This document shows, in pieces, positions 46,940-57,093 of a stretch of DNA of 64,000 bases. Position 1 is the first letter of the stretch. Every line of letters begins with the position of its first letter. A program made the translations under genes and the position numbers. The notes under the pieces are model-generated. The model worked only from the letters and a program-made list of their open reading frames with translations, searched no databases and was not told where the DNA came from. The DNA comes from Phoronis australis (taxonomy: Eukaryota > Phoronida > Phoronidae): the NCBI GenBank assembly GCA_002633005.1, contig NMRA01000163.1, positions 280,071 through 344,070 on the forward strand. Reading direction: 5' to 3'.

Positions 46940-47220
46940 CGACGTTAATCAAGCGCAGTCAATAGGGGAGTTGCAACTGAATCGATTTAACGATTGCGCA
47001 TGTCCGGAAATTAGGGTGCGCAAAGGCTACTGGGATTGTTGATGGTAAACGGGATGGCCGACTGGTCTGCACGACGTGTAATTTGGGTGCGTTAAACTAC
47101 GCTGCTGTCTCTAATTCTGATAACGTGAAGTTCTGAGCTACTAGGTACTGATTCATTGAACGTCGCACGAAGTGGTACTCGCTTATTGCTTGAAAATATC
47201 ATCTGGTGAGGTATGTACAC
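46940..47220. promoter_or_regulatory. CpG-bearing stretch upstream of the SWIM exon, possible promoter
   Basis: This segment has more CpG than its surroundings and ends near a donor-like GTGAGGTATG (about 47205-47215), about 630 bases before the SWIM exon. It could be a promoter and non-coding first exon for the nested gene. Nothing specific proves this. Confidence 0.2.
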
Positions 47221-47842
47221 GCATGTAATGCTTAGTCACATTGACTAGAATCAGACTCAAACATTTCCCGCGCTTCTTGTCGTTGACCTACGAAGAGGTT
47301 TACAAGGCGAAATTATCCTACTCATCATGCTAAAACGTGTTATAAATAGCCTGGTTAGGAAATGTTATAAACACAATACAAGATCTTGTACCTCTGGTCC
47401 GGGTGTTGGTAGGTATATCTAATGGTCCGTTCAGTTTAACAATCGTAAACCCTAAACCTAGGATAGCTATGCTTGTACTTGGAATTTTGCTTAAACTCAA
47501 GATTGCATATNGCTCTAAGTGCAGCTTCCTTTTAACATTTATGTTGTATCTGAAGGAAGTGGGTGTGGCACTTTCCACCTGTGTAATGCTTAATAATATA
47601 CCTTTTTCACAGTTTTGATTAATAACAAAGTAATTTTCTGTTGGATAGCGTTATTGTCTGTAGCCCAGGTGATCAATCGAAAATTTGGAAGTGTGAGAAG
47701 CTATCCAACTGAATGTACAGTTGTGTTTTTGATTATTTTTGTGTTAACCAAGGGATGCTACGGAACTATACTGGTTTAACAATCTGCTTAATTTTGATAG
47801 CAAATTCATCAAATGTAATTAAATGATGTTGTGCTCTTTCAG

Positions 47843-48575
47843 ATGTTATCATTACTTCAATGATAAAGACAGGTGCAACAAGATAGTGAATCCCGATGAG
47901 AACCGGCGACCGAAGGGTACAAAAAACAAGGCAAGCACCCTCCATGAGGGAATAAGCAATAATGCTGGATGGACATCAATGTTAGATGTTCTGCCTTCTA
48001 CGTTCACTCATAGCTTCATATATGGTCATCTTGGGGGCAGGACAGAAAAACATCGGCAGAGTGGATTCAGGATGAGTAGGTGTCAAAAAGTAGAGAAGTT
48101 GCTATTAAAACAAGACCACGATAGCGTGCAGTTTAAAGGAGTGGTCAGCGCAAGCTACTCGTCAAAAAAGTACTCCGTAGTTGGTGAAATTCAAGGATGT
48201 GGTGTCGACGCAAAATGCAAGTGCGTTGCTGGAGCAAAGGGTGTTTGCAAGCATGTTGCTGCCCTCTTATTTAGACTACTTGAATGTAAGGAAAGTGGGT
48301 TGGCAACTATTCCTGAGGACATTGCGTGCACATCCCAGGAGCGAGCATGGGGCCTAAAGAAGAGTTGTGTCAAGGTGTCTGAAAATTTTTCAGACTTAGT
48401 ATTTGTCAACTATGTGGATGGAAAGGACTCCGAAAAAACCATAGAAAATTCAAAAAAAAGAAAAGATTACAACTGCCTTGCTCCAAATAAACAGTCCTTA
48501 CCAACAGCTCGACTTCAGGAACTGGGAAGAAATTTGGAGCCATATCAGCCAGTGTGGACGAAGTTGCTAGACCGA
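47843..48575 (+). CDS. SWIM zinc-finger protein, internal exon (nested antisense in the K+ channel intron)
   Basis: About 244 codons between an acceptor (TGCTCTTTCAG, ending 47842) and a donor GTAAGT (48576-48581). The frame is open throughout. The clear domain is CKCVAGAKGVCKHVAALLF (from about 48216), a SWIM finger with CxCx7CxH ligands. SWIM modules bind zinc and occur in MULE transposases, plant FAR1 proteins, and invertebrate proteins where a YqaJ-like nuclease domain follows. Upstream is a basic stretch with RRPKGTKNK; downstream is a Lys-rich linker and an LPTARLQELGRNLEPYQPVW segment. Neither flanking exons nor a YqaJ or transposase domain were found in the window. The gene may therefore extend by undetected exons, or this may be a captured transposon-derived exon. 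Opposite strand to the host gene. Confidence 0.75.
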
Positions 48576-51500
48576 GTAAGTGTGTCACCTAACAACTGCT
48601 TGGAGGCATCATTACATAATGCTAAAAAATGTGTTGTTTTACTATTGTTTGGTTATCATTCACTTATTGTCCTTCATATTCTTGTGTTTTGCGTTCTCTT
48701 ACTTGAGGAGGCAGTGTGGCCTAGTTGATAAGTGCCCATTAATCTTTGGAATGAATGAAAATTGCTTACAAACATAAACCTACATATAGAAAGAGATCGT
48801 GTAACTTCTTAATATAGTTTACAAAACAGCCACACGGTTCGCACCCCGGAAGTCAGCCATTTGACCAATGTCAAAAACAAAATCAGAACAGCTGCTCAGC
48901 ATGTTATTGAGCATTTCAAATTTGCATTACTGAATTATATAAGGTCTGTGTTTTACTAAATATGTCATGTGGCATGAAATTATTGTTTGCTTTTTTACTC
49001 ACACCTAGGTTTTACTCATTTCAATTATAGCTACGCCAACGTTGGTCGTACTATTTTCATTTGTTTACGTTCTTGAGGTTTCTTCATTTGCACAACAACA
49101 TTACTGTCCTGACTCGGTGATACCCATATCAAGAAGTTTTTACTAATAAACCCAGTACCCCGACGAAAGTAACGAGTTAGAGCTACGAAGTATATCTCTT
49201 CATTATATTTGTTTTGTTTCTTTGTCTTCTATTGATTCCAGTCACCTTACAATACCCTGTGTGTAGCTTACCAGCGAAGCTTAATTCCCACTACTTTTGG
49301 CACCTACACCTGTTGTCTAACTCAGACGTCATGTTGATAAATATTTCAGGTGAAGTGACTACGTGATTGGTCAGTTTATTATTTGGCATGCATTCTTATT
49401 GCTCTACTGTATTTTACGCGTTTGCCTTTTTGTTCATGTTCCCCCACTATCACTACCAGAAGCTCCTAATACACCAATAAACGGTATCTCGAAACACAAG
49501 CTTCATCGGTCCATTGAAAAAAATGTCTACTACAACATCAGAATTTAAGAGCATTTCATCATGGTATTCGTGAGTGTCCGAATGTTAACTTTTGCATGGA
49601 GATACTTACAGTTATTTGATAGAATCAAAAACAGTTGATGAACAGTCAATGAAAAATTTTAAAAGTCTTGAATCATTGAGTTACTTCCAGAGTGGCTGTG
49701 TTGATAACATGTTATACTATAATTTGGATAAAGACGCTGTGATGCGTGTGTAACGTCAGACCATCTCAGAACGTCAACAATAAGTAAAACTCAGTCTGCA
49801 TAAAAGCATTGCATAGTCACTGTGGTGAAATATTGTCAACTGCAAGTGTGGCCAGTTTAGGACAGATATGCAGCCACATTCAATTGGTGCTGTTCTGCGG
49901 AAAATTGAACGCGCTGTTAGAATGAGAGTGACGGGCGCTGGCTTCACTGACATATCCTCAAACTGGACTAAGGGACAGTACATTGTATGTGGAACATGGA
50001 GCCAAAAGATCTTAATAAAATGGCTTTAAAAACAACACAATATCATTGAAGACGTGCTAGACGGGATCTCAATATGTTTTCATCCCAGCAGGCATTCCAG
50101 GAACATAGTAACAAATCATTCTTGTCTTCTCTAATTCGGTTAAAAGGGACAGTAATTAAAAGTATTGTATAGCAAGTTATTATCCAAGACAATTGCAATA
50201 GAAACACATACGTCCCATGATAGAACACTGGAATGTACATTTTACGACAAATTTGACAATTTGTCAGGTGAAAAATTAGAGCTCTAGCAGCCACTACTGA
50301 GTTCAGCAAACTCACATGTGGAAGGACTCCAGAAAAATCCGGTTAACACGATTGTTGCACATAAAGTTCCTGTGAAAGTAACCACCGACGCCACGAACTT
50401 CTTATGTGAACACTTCCACCCTAGTTTTACAGGCATACATTTTACATAGTATGGTAGTCTGAACGAAGTGAATTCTTTAGACTGCCTCAGAAATTCATTC
50501 ACTCTTTCACACGCTGGGCTCTTAGCCCCTCTTCAGAAAACTGGTTAATAGCAGCAAGCTCAGATGGAATTCTAAATGATTATAATGGAAATAAAATGCC
50601 CAGTTCCAACTTCATGGTCTTCCTTACATGAACTCATATCATCAAATAAATATGATTTTGTGTTCAACAGGGATACTGATATCGTTAAAGTCAACGTTTA
50701 GAGAGGATATTACATGCAATTAACCATGTTTTGTACTGGACTTAAGAAAGCAAAACTAATTTTGTACAGAAATGGCAATGACTTTGTTATCGAAGATGTG
50801 CCATAGTACAGTGAAGGTTATGTTGAGCAAACCGTTGCAGGGTTGCGTACATTTTAATTTCAGAAATTTCTTGAACGGTGGGTGGGTGAAGTTGAGGCTA
50901 GAATTGACTTTGTAAAGCACTTTATAATATTGATTTCACTGCTTGAAGTACTTTTGGATGTTTGTTTTAAGATCATCAACTGTGAACCATATGACACATG
51001 CATGCTTTGCTCCGTACATGTATGCATCAGTAGTATGAATTGCTATTTCTCAAAGTGTATGCCAACTTTCTCAACATGAAACAATACATGTAACCCTGCC
51101 TTGGAATGGGCAATACACATATTCTGTCATTTAAACATTATGGTGTACAAAGCCACACATAGCCTCACACCTACATCACCTCACTACTAAATTCAAAGCA
51201 GTCAGAGATACTCACAATTACAATATTAGAGTGAGTGTTTCCGGCTGCCTGGTACCAGATAAACCTAAAAACAACTGAGGAAAAAGAACTTTTGCCAACA
51301 GAGGTGCTGTTGCTTACCCGGCACGGGTTGGAGACTGCCGTCCACGTCTTCAAACAAAATTACTGAGACTTTATACGTGCCTTGTTTCGGGGCTTTAGGC
51401 TTCAGTTCATCATTATTTCACTATATTTTGTCTAATTTATTCATCTAATTCTACATAAAAGATATTAACTATTTTTTATAATAATTTACTTTTTTAATCT

Positions 51501-52839
51501 TTTCAATCTAATTGTACATAGCTGTCAGTAATTATTTCCGACTGGGCCCACTTGAAAATCAGTGTATTCACTGAAGTGATCACCCAGTCTTTTAAAGAAG
51601 TTTAAACAAATAAATAAATATGGCTCTTCCCAGGATTTCGGCTGCTTCCGTAGTGCAATCTGTCTATATAAGTGAAACCACTTGAATAAAAATCATTTGA
51701 AAAAAAACGCATTACTAGTTCGATCTCCCGAACCTTGGTGTCTAAAATAGGCTTGTTGTTGAAAATTGGGTCTAGCAAATGCTGTCGTAAAATTTCTGGA
51801 CAACCGCTTTACTTCATCGTTTGAAAAAATCGCGGAATTCTAGTATGTGTAATATTTTATGCATGTTGGAGACCATCTACTTCCATTTATTTTTAAATTA
51901 AAGATTAGTGGGTCAACACTGCATACATGTAAGTGTATGTAACAACATTAACGCTACCACGGTAACGGCACAGTTGGACGTGTCCCTGAATCAGTTTTGA
52001 TGGCTACACGTAACTTGCAATGCTCACAGGTGTCAGGTTCACGCGCTGTTAACGTTTGACCTGTGGAAACTGTTTTTTGCACATTACGTTTCTGTACTAA
52101 TCAGCTTTTTTAACATTCCAAATGTTCGTTCTAAACATTTCCTGTGACAGTTTTCCTTTCGTCAACATTTTCAAACGTATTTTCCTATTATTACGGACAC
52201 TGTTCCCGATCTATCTTCATAAGCATTTTTCAATTCCTTTCGTAGAATATTTATTTTACAGGTCTATGATTTATAAGTAATTTGTTGAAGTAATTGAGCT
52301 CTCGTGACGCACAGCACCAACCTATATGTCACCAGCCAATGGATAAATAGCAGGTCCGTAGAATCCAGTGACTTTTTACGTAGTTATAGTGGTGGTGAAG
52401 AACACAGCAATAATAACTTTTACTAGAAGTGATGATGAAAGTATTATTGAAACACAAAACCGTTCACTGCATATCAAATTTGTTTTAATTGATGACCACG
52501 CAGTTACAAAAATCGCTAAAACACAAACAAATACATCAGGCATAGGTCACGGTCAAATTTAAACAGATATAATAAAATAATGCGCATATGAACTTAATAA
52601 AACTTTGAATTTATCATTAACCAAACTCAGTCCTCTGGATTCTTCAAAATACCTTAAACCTCGTCAAAGCGCATGTATGAACAAAATAAACTTAATGGAC
52701 GTTGTTCTCCAGTTACTGAACAATATCCAATCTTCCTTGCATATGGAAAATATTTGATTCACAGTTGTGCGTGTACAACTTCACTTACTTTTACAAGCTA
52801 ACAACATTCGTTAAAAACAACTTTTCGACTGAACTAGCT

Positions 52840-53340
52840 GAACTTGAGCCTATTGACAAACCCCACAAATTTTAAAGGACAAGCCCTCTCACAATATTTA
52901 GCGATCCATCAAAAGCGTTTGACATCATAGACCATACCACTTCACAACACAAGCGAGGTCACTCCATTAAAATGGTTCATTATTGATCTTCACCCCACAG
53001 AGCCAATGAAACAGGTGTGCCTCGTGACAATGTCCTAACTCGACTATTGTTGTTATTGTTTGTAAATGGTTTACAACTTTAACTCAATCAGTATACATGT
53101 AAGTGTGCGTGTTTATGCTGGCGACACAGACGTACTACACCAATACACATCAAGACAAGTATAGTAATACCACATACTCGACATTTGTTTTTGCAAACTC
53201 TCTCTCTCTTGAACGACTGACTTGTGGTCAACAAACTAACCTTTAACATTTCTAAAATCTAATACATGCTTTTCTGTCACCCACAGAAACACATTACTGA
53301 TGCAAACGTGACAAAATTAATAATTTTAGAAAAAAAATAT
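52840..53340 (+). pseudogene. Decayed LINE (non-LTR retrotransposon) reverse-transcriptase fragment
   Basis: In one frame 52891-52945 reads TIFSDPSKAFDIIDH, the reverse-transcriptase block A of non-LTR elements. In the same frame, after one TGA, comes GVPRDNVLTRLLLLLFVNGL (53014 onward), matching the conserved G(V)PQGS.LGPLLF..YINDL block. The next block has shifted frame and reads VYAGDTDVLH (about 53110-53140). The usual Y-A-D-D is Y-A-G-D, so a catalytic Asp is lost. Farther on, NKLTFNISK resembles the post-palm segment. The changed frame, stop and lost Asp mean it is dead. The family (CR1, jockey or similar) is unresolved. Confidence 0.85.
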
Positions 53341-54269
53341 TATCATATCTTAAGGTCATAGACCCATAGAACGGATTACAACTTTCAATAGAGAGGATAC
53401 ATGAGTATCAATAACTGAACAGAAACAAAAAATGTATTATAGGGACAATTCCGTGGGAAGGTCAACAAAAATTTGTACGTCCGTCACACCCAAGGAATTA
53501 CTTTTATCAGCCAATAAAATTAACCTTTGGTCTTATTTTTACTTTCCAAACTCGCAGAAGATGAAATTTGTCTCACAGTTAAGAACCTAAAACAATTAAA
53601 TATCACAAAGACAGCAATAAAATCAAATACATAAGTTGCTAAGGATTTAAACTAAATGCAATACAGTTTTTCGACTTCAAAAGTATTTGCTGAGAAGTTA
53701 TACTTAACAGTCTGATCTTGATATTCTTAGTAGAATTCAACTTGCTTAAATTAGACAGTTGGACCATATAATATAATGTAAATAAAACAAAATGTTAATT
53801 TAATGAACTTATTGTTTTGGTGTTGCCCCATGTTTGTTTCACATAAAAGACTTCCAAAGGTGCCCTGAGCTTAAATAACAAGAGACCTAAAGGAATACAT
53901 GTCAAGTTAGTGTTCAGCTGGAATCACTATGTTATTTCCACTCTGACCAGCTATGCTGTTTTGTGTTGAAAAAGCCGATGCTGGGCATTTTTAAGTGGTA
54001 CTGTGACCTACTTTATTAAACATTTTTGTCACACTGTCACTCACTGTAGTCACTCTTTTGTCACTCTCAGCGTTTAGAAACGTTTATTGAAGTCCAGGAT
54101 AAGAAAAGATGTGACTGAGAGAGAAACACATGTTTGCCAGAATGTACCAACAAAATTGAAACTTAAACAAACAATTCATATCAAACTCAGTTAAGTTAAA
54201 AATGATTAGAGTTGTGATGAATGAGAATTTTTTGGGCTTAAATTTTGACTGAAGTAACCTACGTTAAAA

Positions 54270-54345
54270 TCTCTCTCTCCCTCCCTCCCTCCCTCCCTCC
54301 CTCCTATTNTACCCCTTCCCTCCCTGTCTCCTTCTCCCCTTGACC
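54270..54345. repeat. Pyrimidine-rich (CTCC)n tract with an ambiguous base
   Basis: CTCT and CCCT repeats run almost without purines for about 75 bases and contain an N at 54309. Mirror-symmetric polypyrimidine tracts can form triplex DNA and are hard to assemble, so the length may be wrong. Confidence 0.85.
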
Positions 54346-55345
54346 AAACGTACATTCTGTGCACAACGCAAAAACGTTTATTCGCTAACGAAAGGACAAT
54401 AATTAATCAAAACCCAAAAATGAAAACACCACGTCAAACATTTGGAACAGTTAGGCATTTTCGTAACGTCAAATTCCCCTCCAGTTGTTTTATATCTGAA
54501 CACTTGCCATCTTTAGTCGTAAGACAAGTCGTCATGCCCAGAATTTCACCTCAATATCCAACTGCTGCCTGTAGATTTATTAATAGGTCCAATTACTCAG
54601 AATTAATGACAACCATAATGCTGGCAACATTGCTTATTGTGAAAATTCAAATTGCTATTGAGAAACTTCCAAAACATAAATTTAAAAATACATTTGTCGC
54701 CTCCGGTGTGTTTATGACAAGTCTGGTTTGCTAGAAAACGACATCAGCAGCCTGTGGCGTCAAGACGTGATGTGATTGGCTACAGCTGCATGGTAGCGTT
54801 GGTCATTGCGGCATATTTCGAGGTACGCATACCGTTCGACTTGCCGAATCTCGACCGGTGGGGTTGTGAACATAGGATTCTTTTTACGATGTGACTTTCT
54901 CATTCGAGAATGATTTTCCGAATGATTGACGTTCTGAATGCACACCAAGATCACTCGTTTCTATTGGTCGAATTCGGTATTACATCCATCACCTTGTGCA
55001 TTTCCGTATTCTCAAATCGGAGGTGATTCAAATCTGCGCACGCGTGAGCTTCAATCAGAATAGCAAAAGGATTTGATCAAGAGAAGGCTGAAATCGTTCG
55101 TTTCAGCCTGGCAGGTCTCAAAAGTCACAAGCGATGGTCATTGTCAGTCCTTCGTCTGACTCCTCATGTATTGCTATGTCTTTTTAAGTCTGTGAGTCAC
55201 ACAAGTATCCCTTAACATTCGACAATATTCTCCATTTGAGAGTCGCATGACTTGCTGTAAAATGATTGCAGTAAGCACTTCCGCAGATATGAAACACCTC
55301 CGACGGTATTCGGAACACTAACTGCATTTCGGTTGAAAGCGGGAC

Positions 55346-55390
55346 ATCTGGAACACTTCGGGTATTTTTGTAGCCCCCGAGGTGAAATTT
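55346..55390. repeat. Shared segment E, copy 2
   Basis: TGGAACACTTCGGGTATTTTTG followed by CCCCCGAGGTGAAATTTG, the same two-block order as 18051-18110. Copy 3 follows about 370 bases downstream. Confidence 0.45.
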
Positions 55391-55717
55391 GCGGCTACGA
55401 AAAAACCCGAGGTCCCCCTGAAGCCATCATATTAGGTCCCATAAATGCGCACGTGCGAGCTTCAGTCATTACAGCAAGTAATTTGACTATCAAAATGAAG
55501 AATGCAATCGAATTCGCCGCTACGTTCCCCTCTGCTGGCAAGCTAAAAAGAGTTAACATTACTTCAAATGGAAAATATGTAATGGGAATGACCGTTGTGT
55601 ATGGAAACCTGGCAGGTTGAAATCATGAAGTTAGACTACTCTTGACCAAATTTATTAATTTGCTGTAATGATCAAAGTTCGCCCATGTGTGCAGTTATGA
55701 AACACGCCACGGCGAGC

Positions 55718-55772
55718 GTCTGAAACACCTCGGGTGTCTTCGGGCATTCAGGTCTTCCACCGGGGGTGAACG
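55718..55772. repeat. Shared segment E, copy 3
   Basis: CTGAAACACCTCGGGTGTCTTC followed by TTCCACCGGGGGTGAACG, matching copies 1 and 2. The - strand reads TTFTPGGRPECPKTPEVFQTL across it, similar to the - strand reading of copy 1. Confidence 0.45.
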
Positions 55773-56178
55773 TTGTTTGTGTACTTCCGTACTTCAGCCA
55801 TACTACCAATACACATTTGAAGGTCCCGTAATTTACCATGTGTGACTGAAGTCCATACATGCAGATAACGCTCACGTAAGGCTACAAAAATTCACGATGT
55901 GTTCCGGATGGTGTTATACGAATGCAAGCGAAGTTAGCAAGTCAACATGCACGGAACGTAACGACTACAATTTCAAATAACCCCAGTAATCTGAAAGAAT
56001 GGCTACGAGGAGAGACCTCGGTCCAAGGCGCTTCTCGATTAATAATTCGTAGTGATGTCGATGATATAAAAAATGTACCTAACTACTGACTGATCTACCT
56101 ACGTAAGTCTACCTACCTGTACCCATCTCAGATGCAAGGGAGACGGTAAAGTAGTAATGGGGATTTTACTTTGCACAG

Positions 56179-56434
56179 ATTATTTTTTCACCGACTACTT
56201 TCTGAAATCACCTCGTGCTTCACTACAAAATGTCCAAACTTCAAAGAGGTCTCGCATATACTATGGAACGAAAACCAGCCTGAAGGTAATTGTCAGTGCG
56301 TCCCCAAAAATGGAAAATACAAAGGGAAGTTATCTATTATACAATCTGAGTGGAGCGGTAATTGTGAGGGATTACATGTATATTGTTTGCCAAAGCTGCC
56401 AAATCCTCATCTGTTCCACTGGGGTCAGTGTTAA
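56179..56434 (+). CDS. Cys-rich open frame, possible terminal exon of unknown gene
   Basis: A candidate acceptor (TTTGCACAG) ends at 56178 and is followed by an open frame to TAA at 56432-56434. The peptide has seven Cys in about 70 residues (SCFTTKC, GNCQC, GNCEGLHVYC, and a final GQC), spaced as in small disulphide-bonded extracellular modules. I recognise no family, and no signal-peptide exon was found upstream. It lies in the channel intron on the opposite strand, close to the T1 exon. It may be chance. Confidence 0.25.
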
Positions 56435-56622
56435 GAACATGAGACCGAGTTTGATGTGACAGACGGTGACGCCTTTGATGCAGGCAGGTTTTGGATAAAG
56501 ATTACAGGTTATCACTTGTCTCCACCACGTTTATGTTTACTCATGCTCAGATGCTCTGAGGAGTTTAGTGAGACGGCCAAAGTTGAACTCAGTCAAAAAA
56601 TTCAGTCCACCAAATAACTTAC

Positions 56623-57093
56623 CAGTGCACAACGGGATGTCTCCGGCTGCGTTAACAAAACCCATGCTTTTTGCCGGAAGGTTCCTTTACCAACGGTGTC
56701 TGAAGAAGTTGTACTATGGTCATCCAGCTTTAATCGCAAGTAAGCCGACTGTTGGTCACAGAAACCATTGTAAAAAGCTCCACAACAGCCGTTGAAGTTT
56801 TCCAATCCTATACCCCAGTATTGAAGTTCCAATTTTGTCCTAAAGCTACACACGTCTAATGGCACGTGAAATTCGCCAGAGCGATAAAAATTCAGGACTT
56901 CACGAAATACGGCAGGATCGCGATCGAAGAAAAAATCGTTCGTTTCTGCGCGGTAGTTAGGGGACGCAGACGACAAGTTGGACAGCACGTGACCAGGAGT
57001 AGAAGGCAAATGTCTCCGATAGGTTTCAAAGCGGGTTCCACTCACGTTTAAAACAACTGTGCTATAATCCGGCACATCGACAACTTCCATCAT
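56623..57093 (-). CDS. Voltage-gated K+ channel alpha subunit, exon 1 (T1 domain)
   Basis: First coding exon, 157 residues. The ATG at 57093 has an in-frame TGA a few codons upstream, supporting the start. Residues 11-108 form a T1 (BTB-like) tetramerisation domain with LNVSGTRFETY, FFFDRDPAVFREVLNFYRSG and ELQYWGI. H76, C82, C103 and C104 make HX5CX20CC, the interface zinc motif of Kv2, Kv3 and Kv4 channels that Kv1 (Shaker) lacks. The end (RQKAWVLLTQPETSRCAL) matches the conserved linker into S1. The donor is GTAAGT (56622 downwards), phase 0, agreeing with the exon at 46103, which continues LYAAVVSVVSV. I assign a non-Shaker Kv, perhaps Kv3-like, but the subfamily is not settled by eye. 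Confidence 0.93.

Larger units (their letters stand above)
46104..56622 (-). other. Potassium channel intron (about 10.5 kb) hosting an antisense gene fragment
   Basis: Intron joining the T1 exon to the membrane-core exon. On its other strand lies the SWIM exon (47843-48575). It also holds a GGTA microsatellite, a LINE remnant, a CCCT tract, shared segment E copies and a Cys-rich open frame, listed separately. No recognisable feature was seen in about 48780-52800 beyond short open frames. One on the - strand (50284-50502) encodes a single hydrophobic stretch but lacks Kv landmarks. Confidence 0.75.

Noticed and set aside
47440-47465. AACCCTAAACCTAGG considered as interstitial telomere sequence
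   Set aside because: Only one and a half units; chance match.
50284-50502. Hydrophobic segment on the channel strand inside its intron, considered as an alternative S1 exon
   Set aside because: It lacks the flanking Kv sequence and good splice sites; the exon at 46103 already supplies S1 in phase.
54270-54345. CTCC tract considered as a CRISPR-like or tandem gene array
   Set aside because: Simple pyrimidine microsatellite with an assembly N; no spacers.
54420-54734. 104-codon open frame on the + strand
   Set aside because: No domain, no conserved motif and no splice support.
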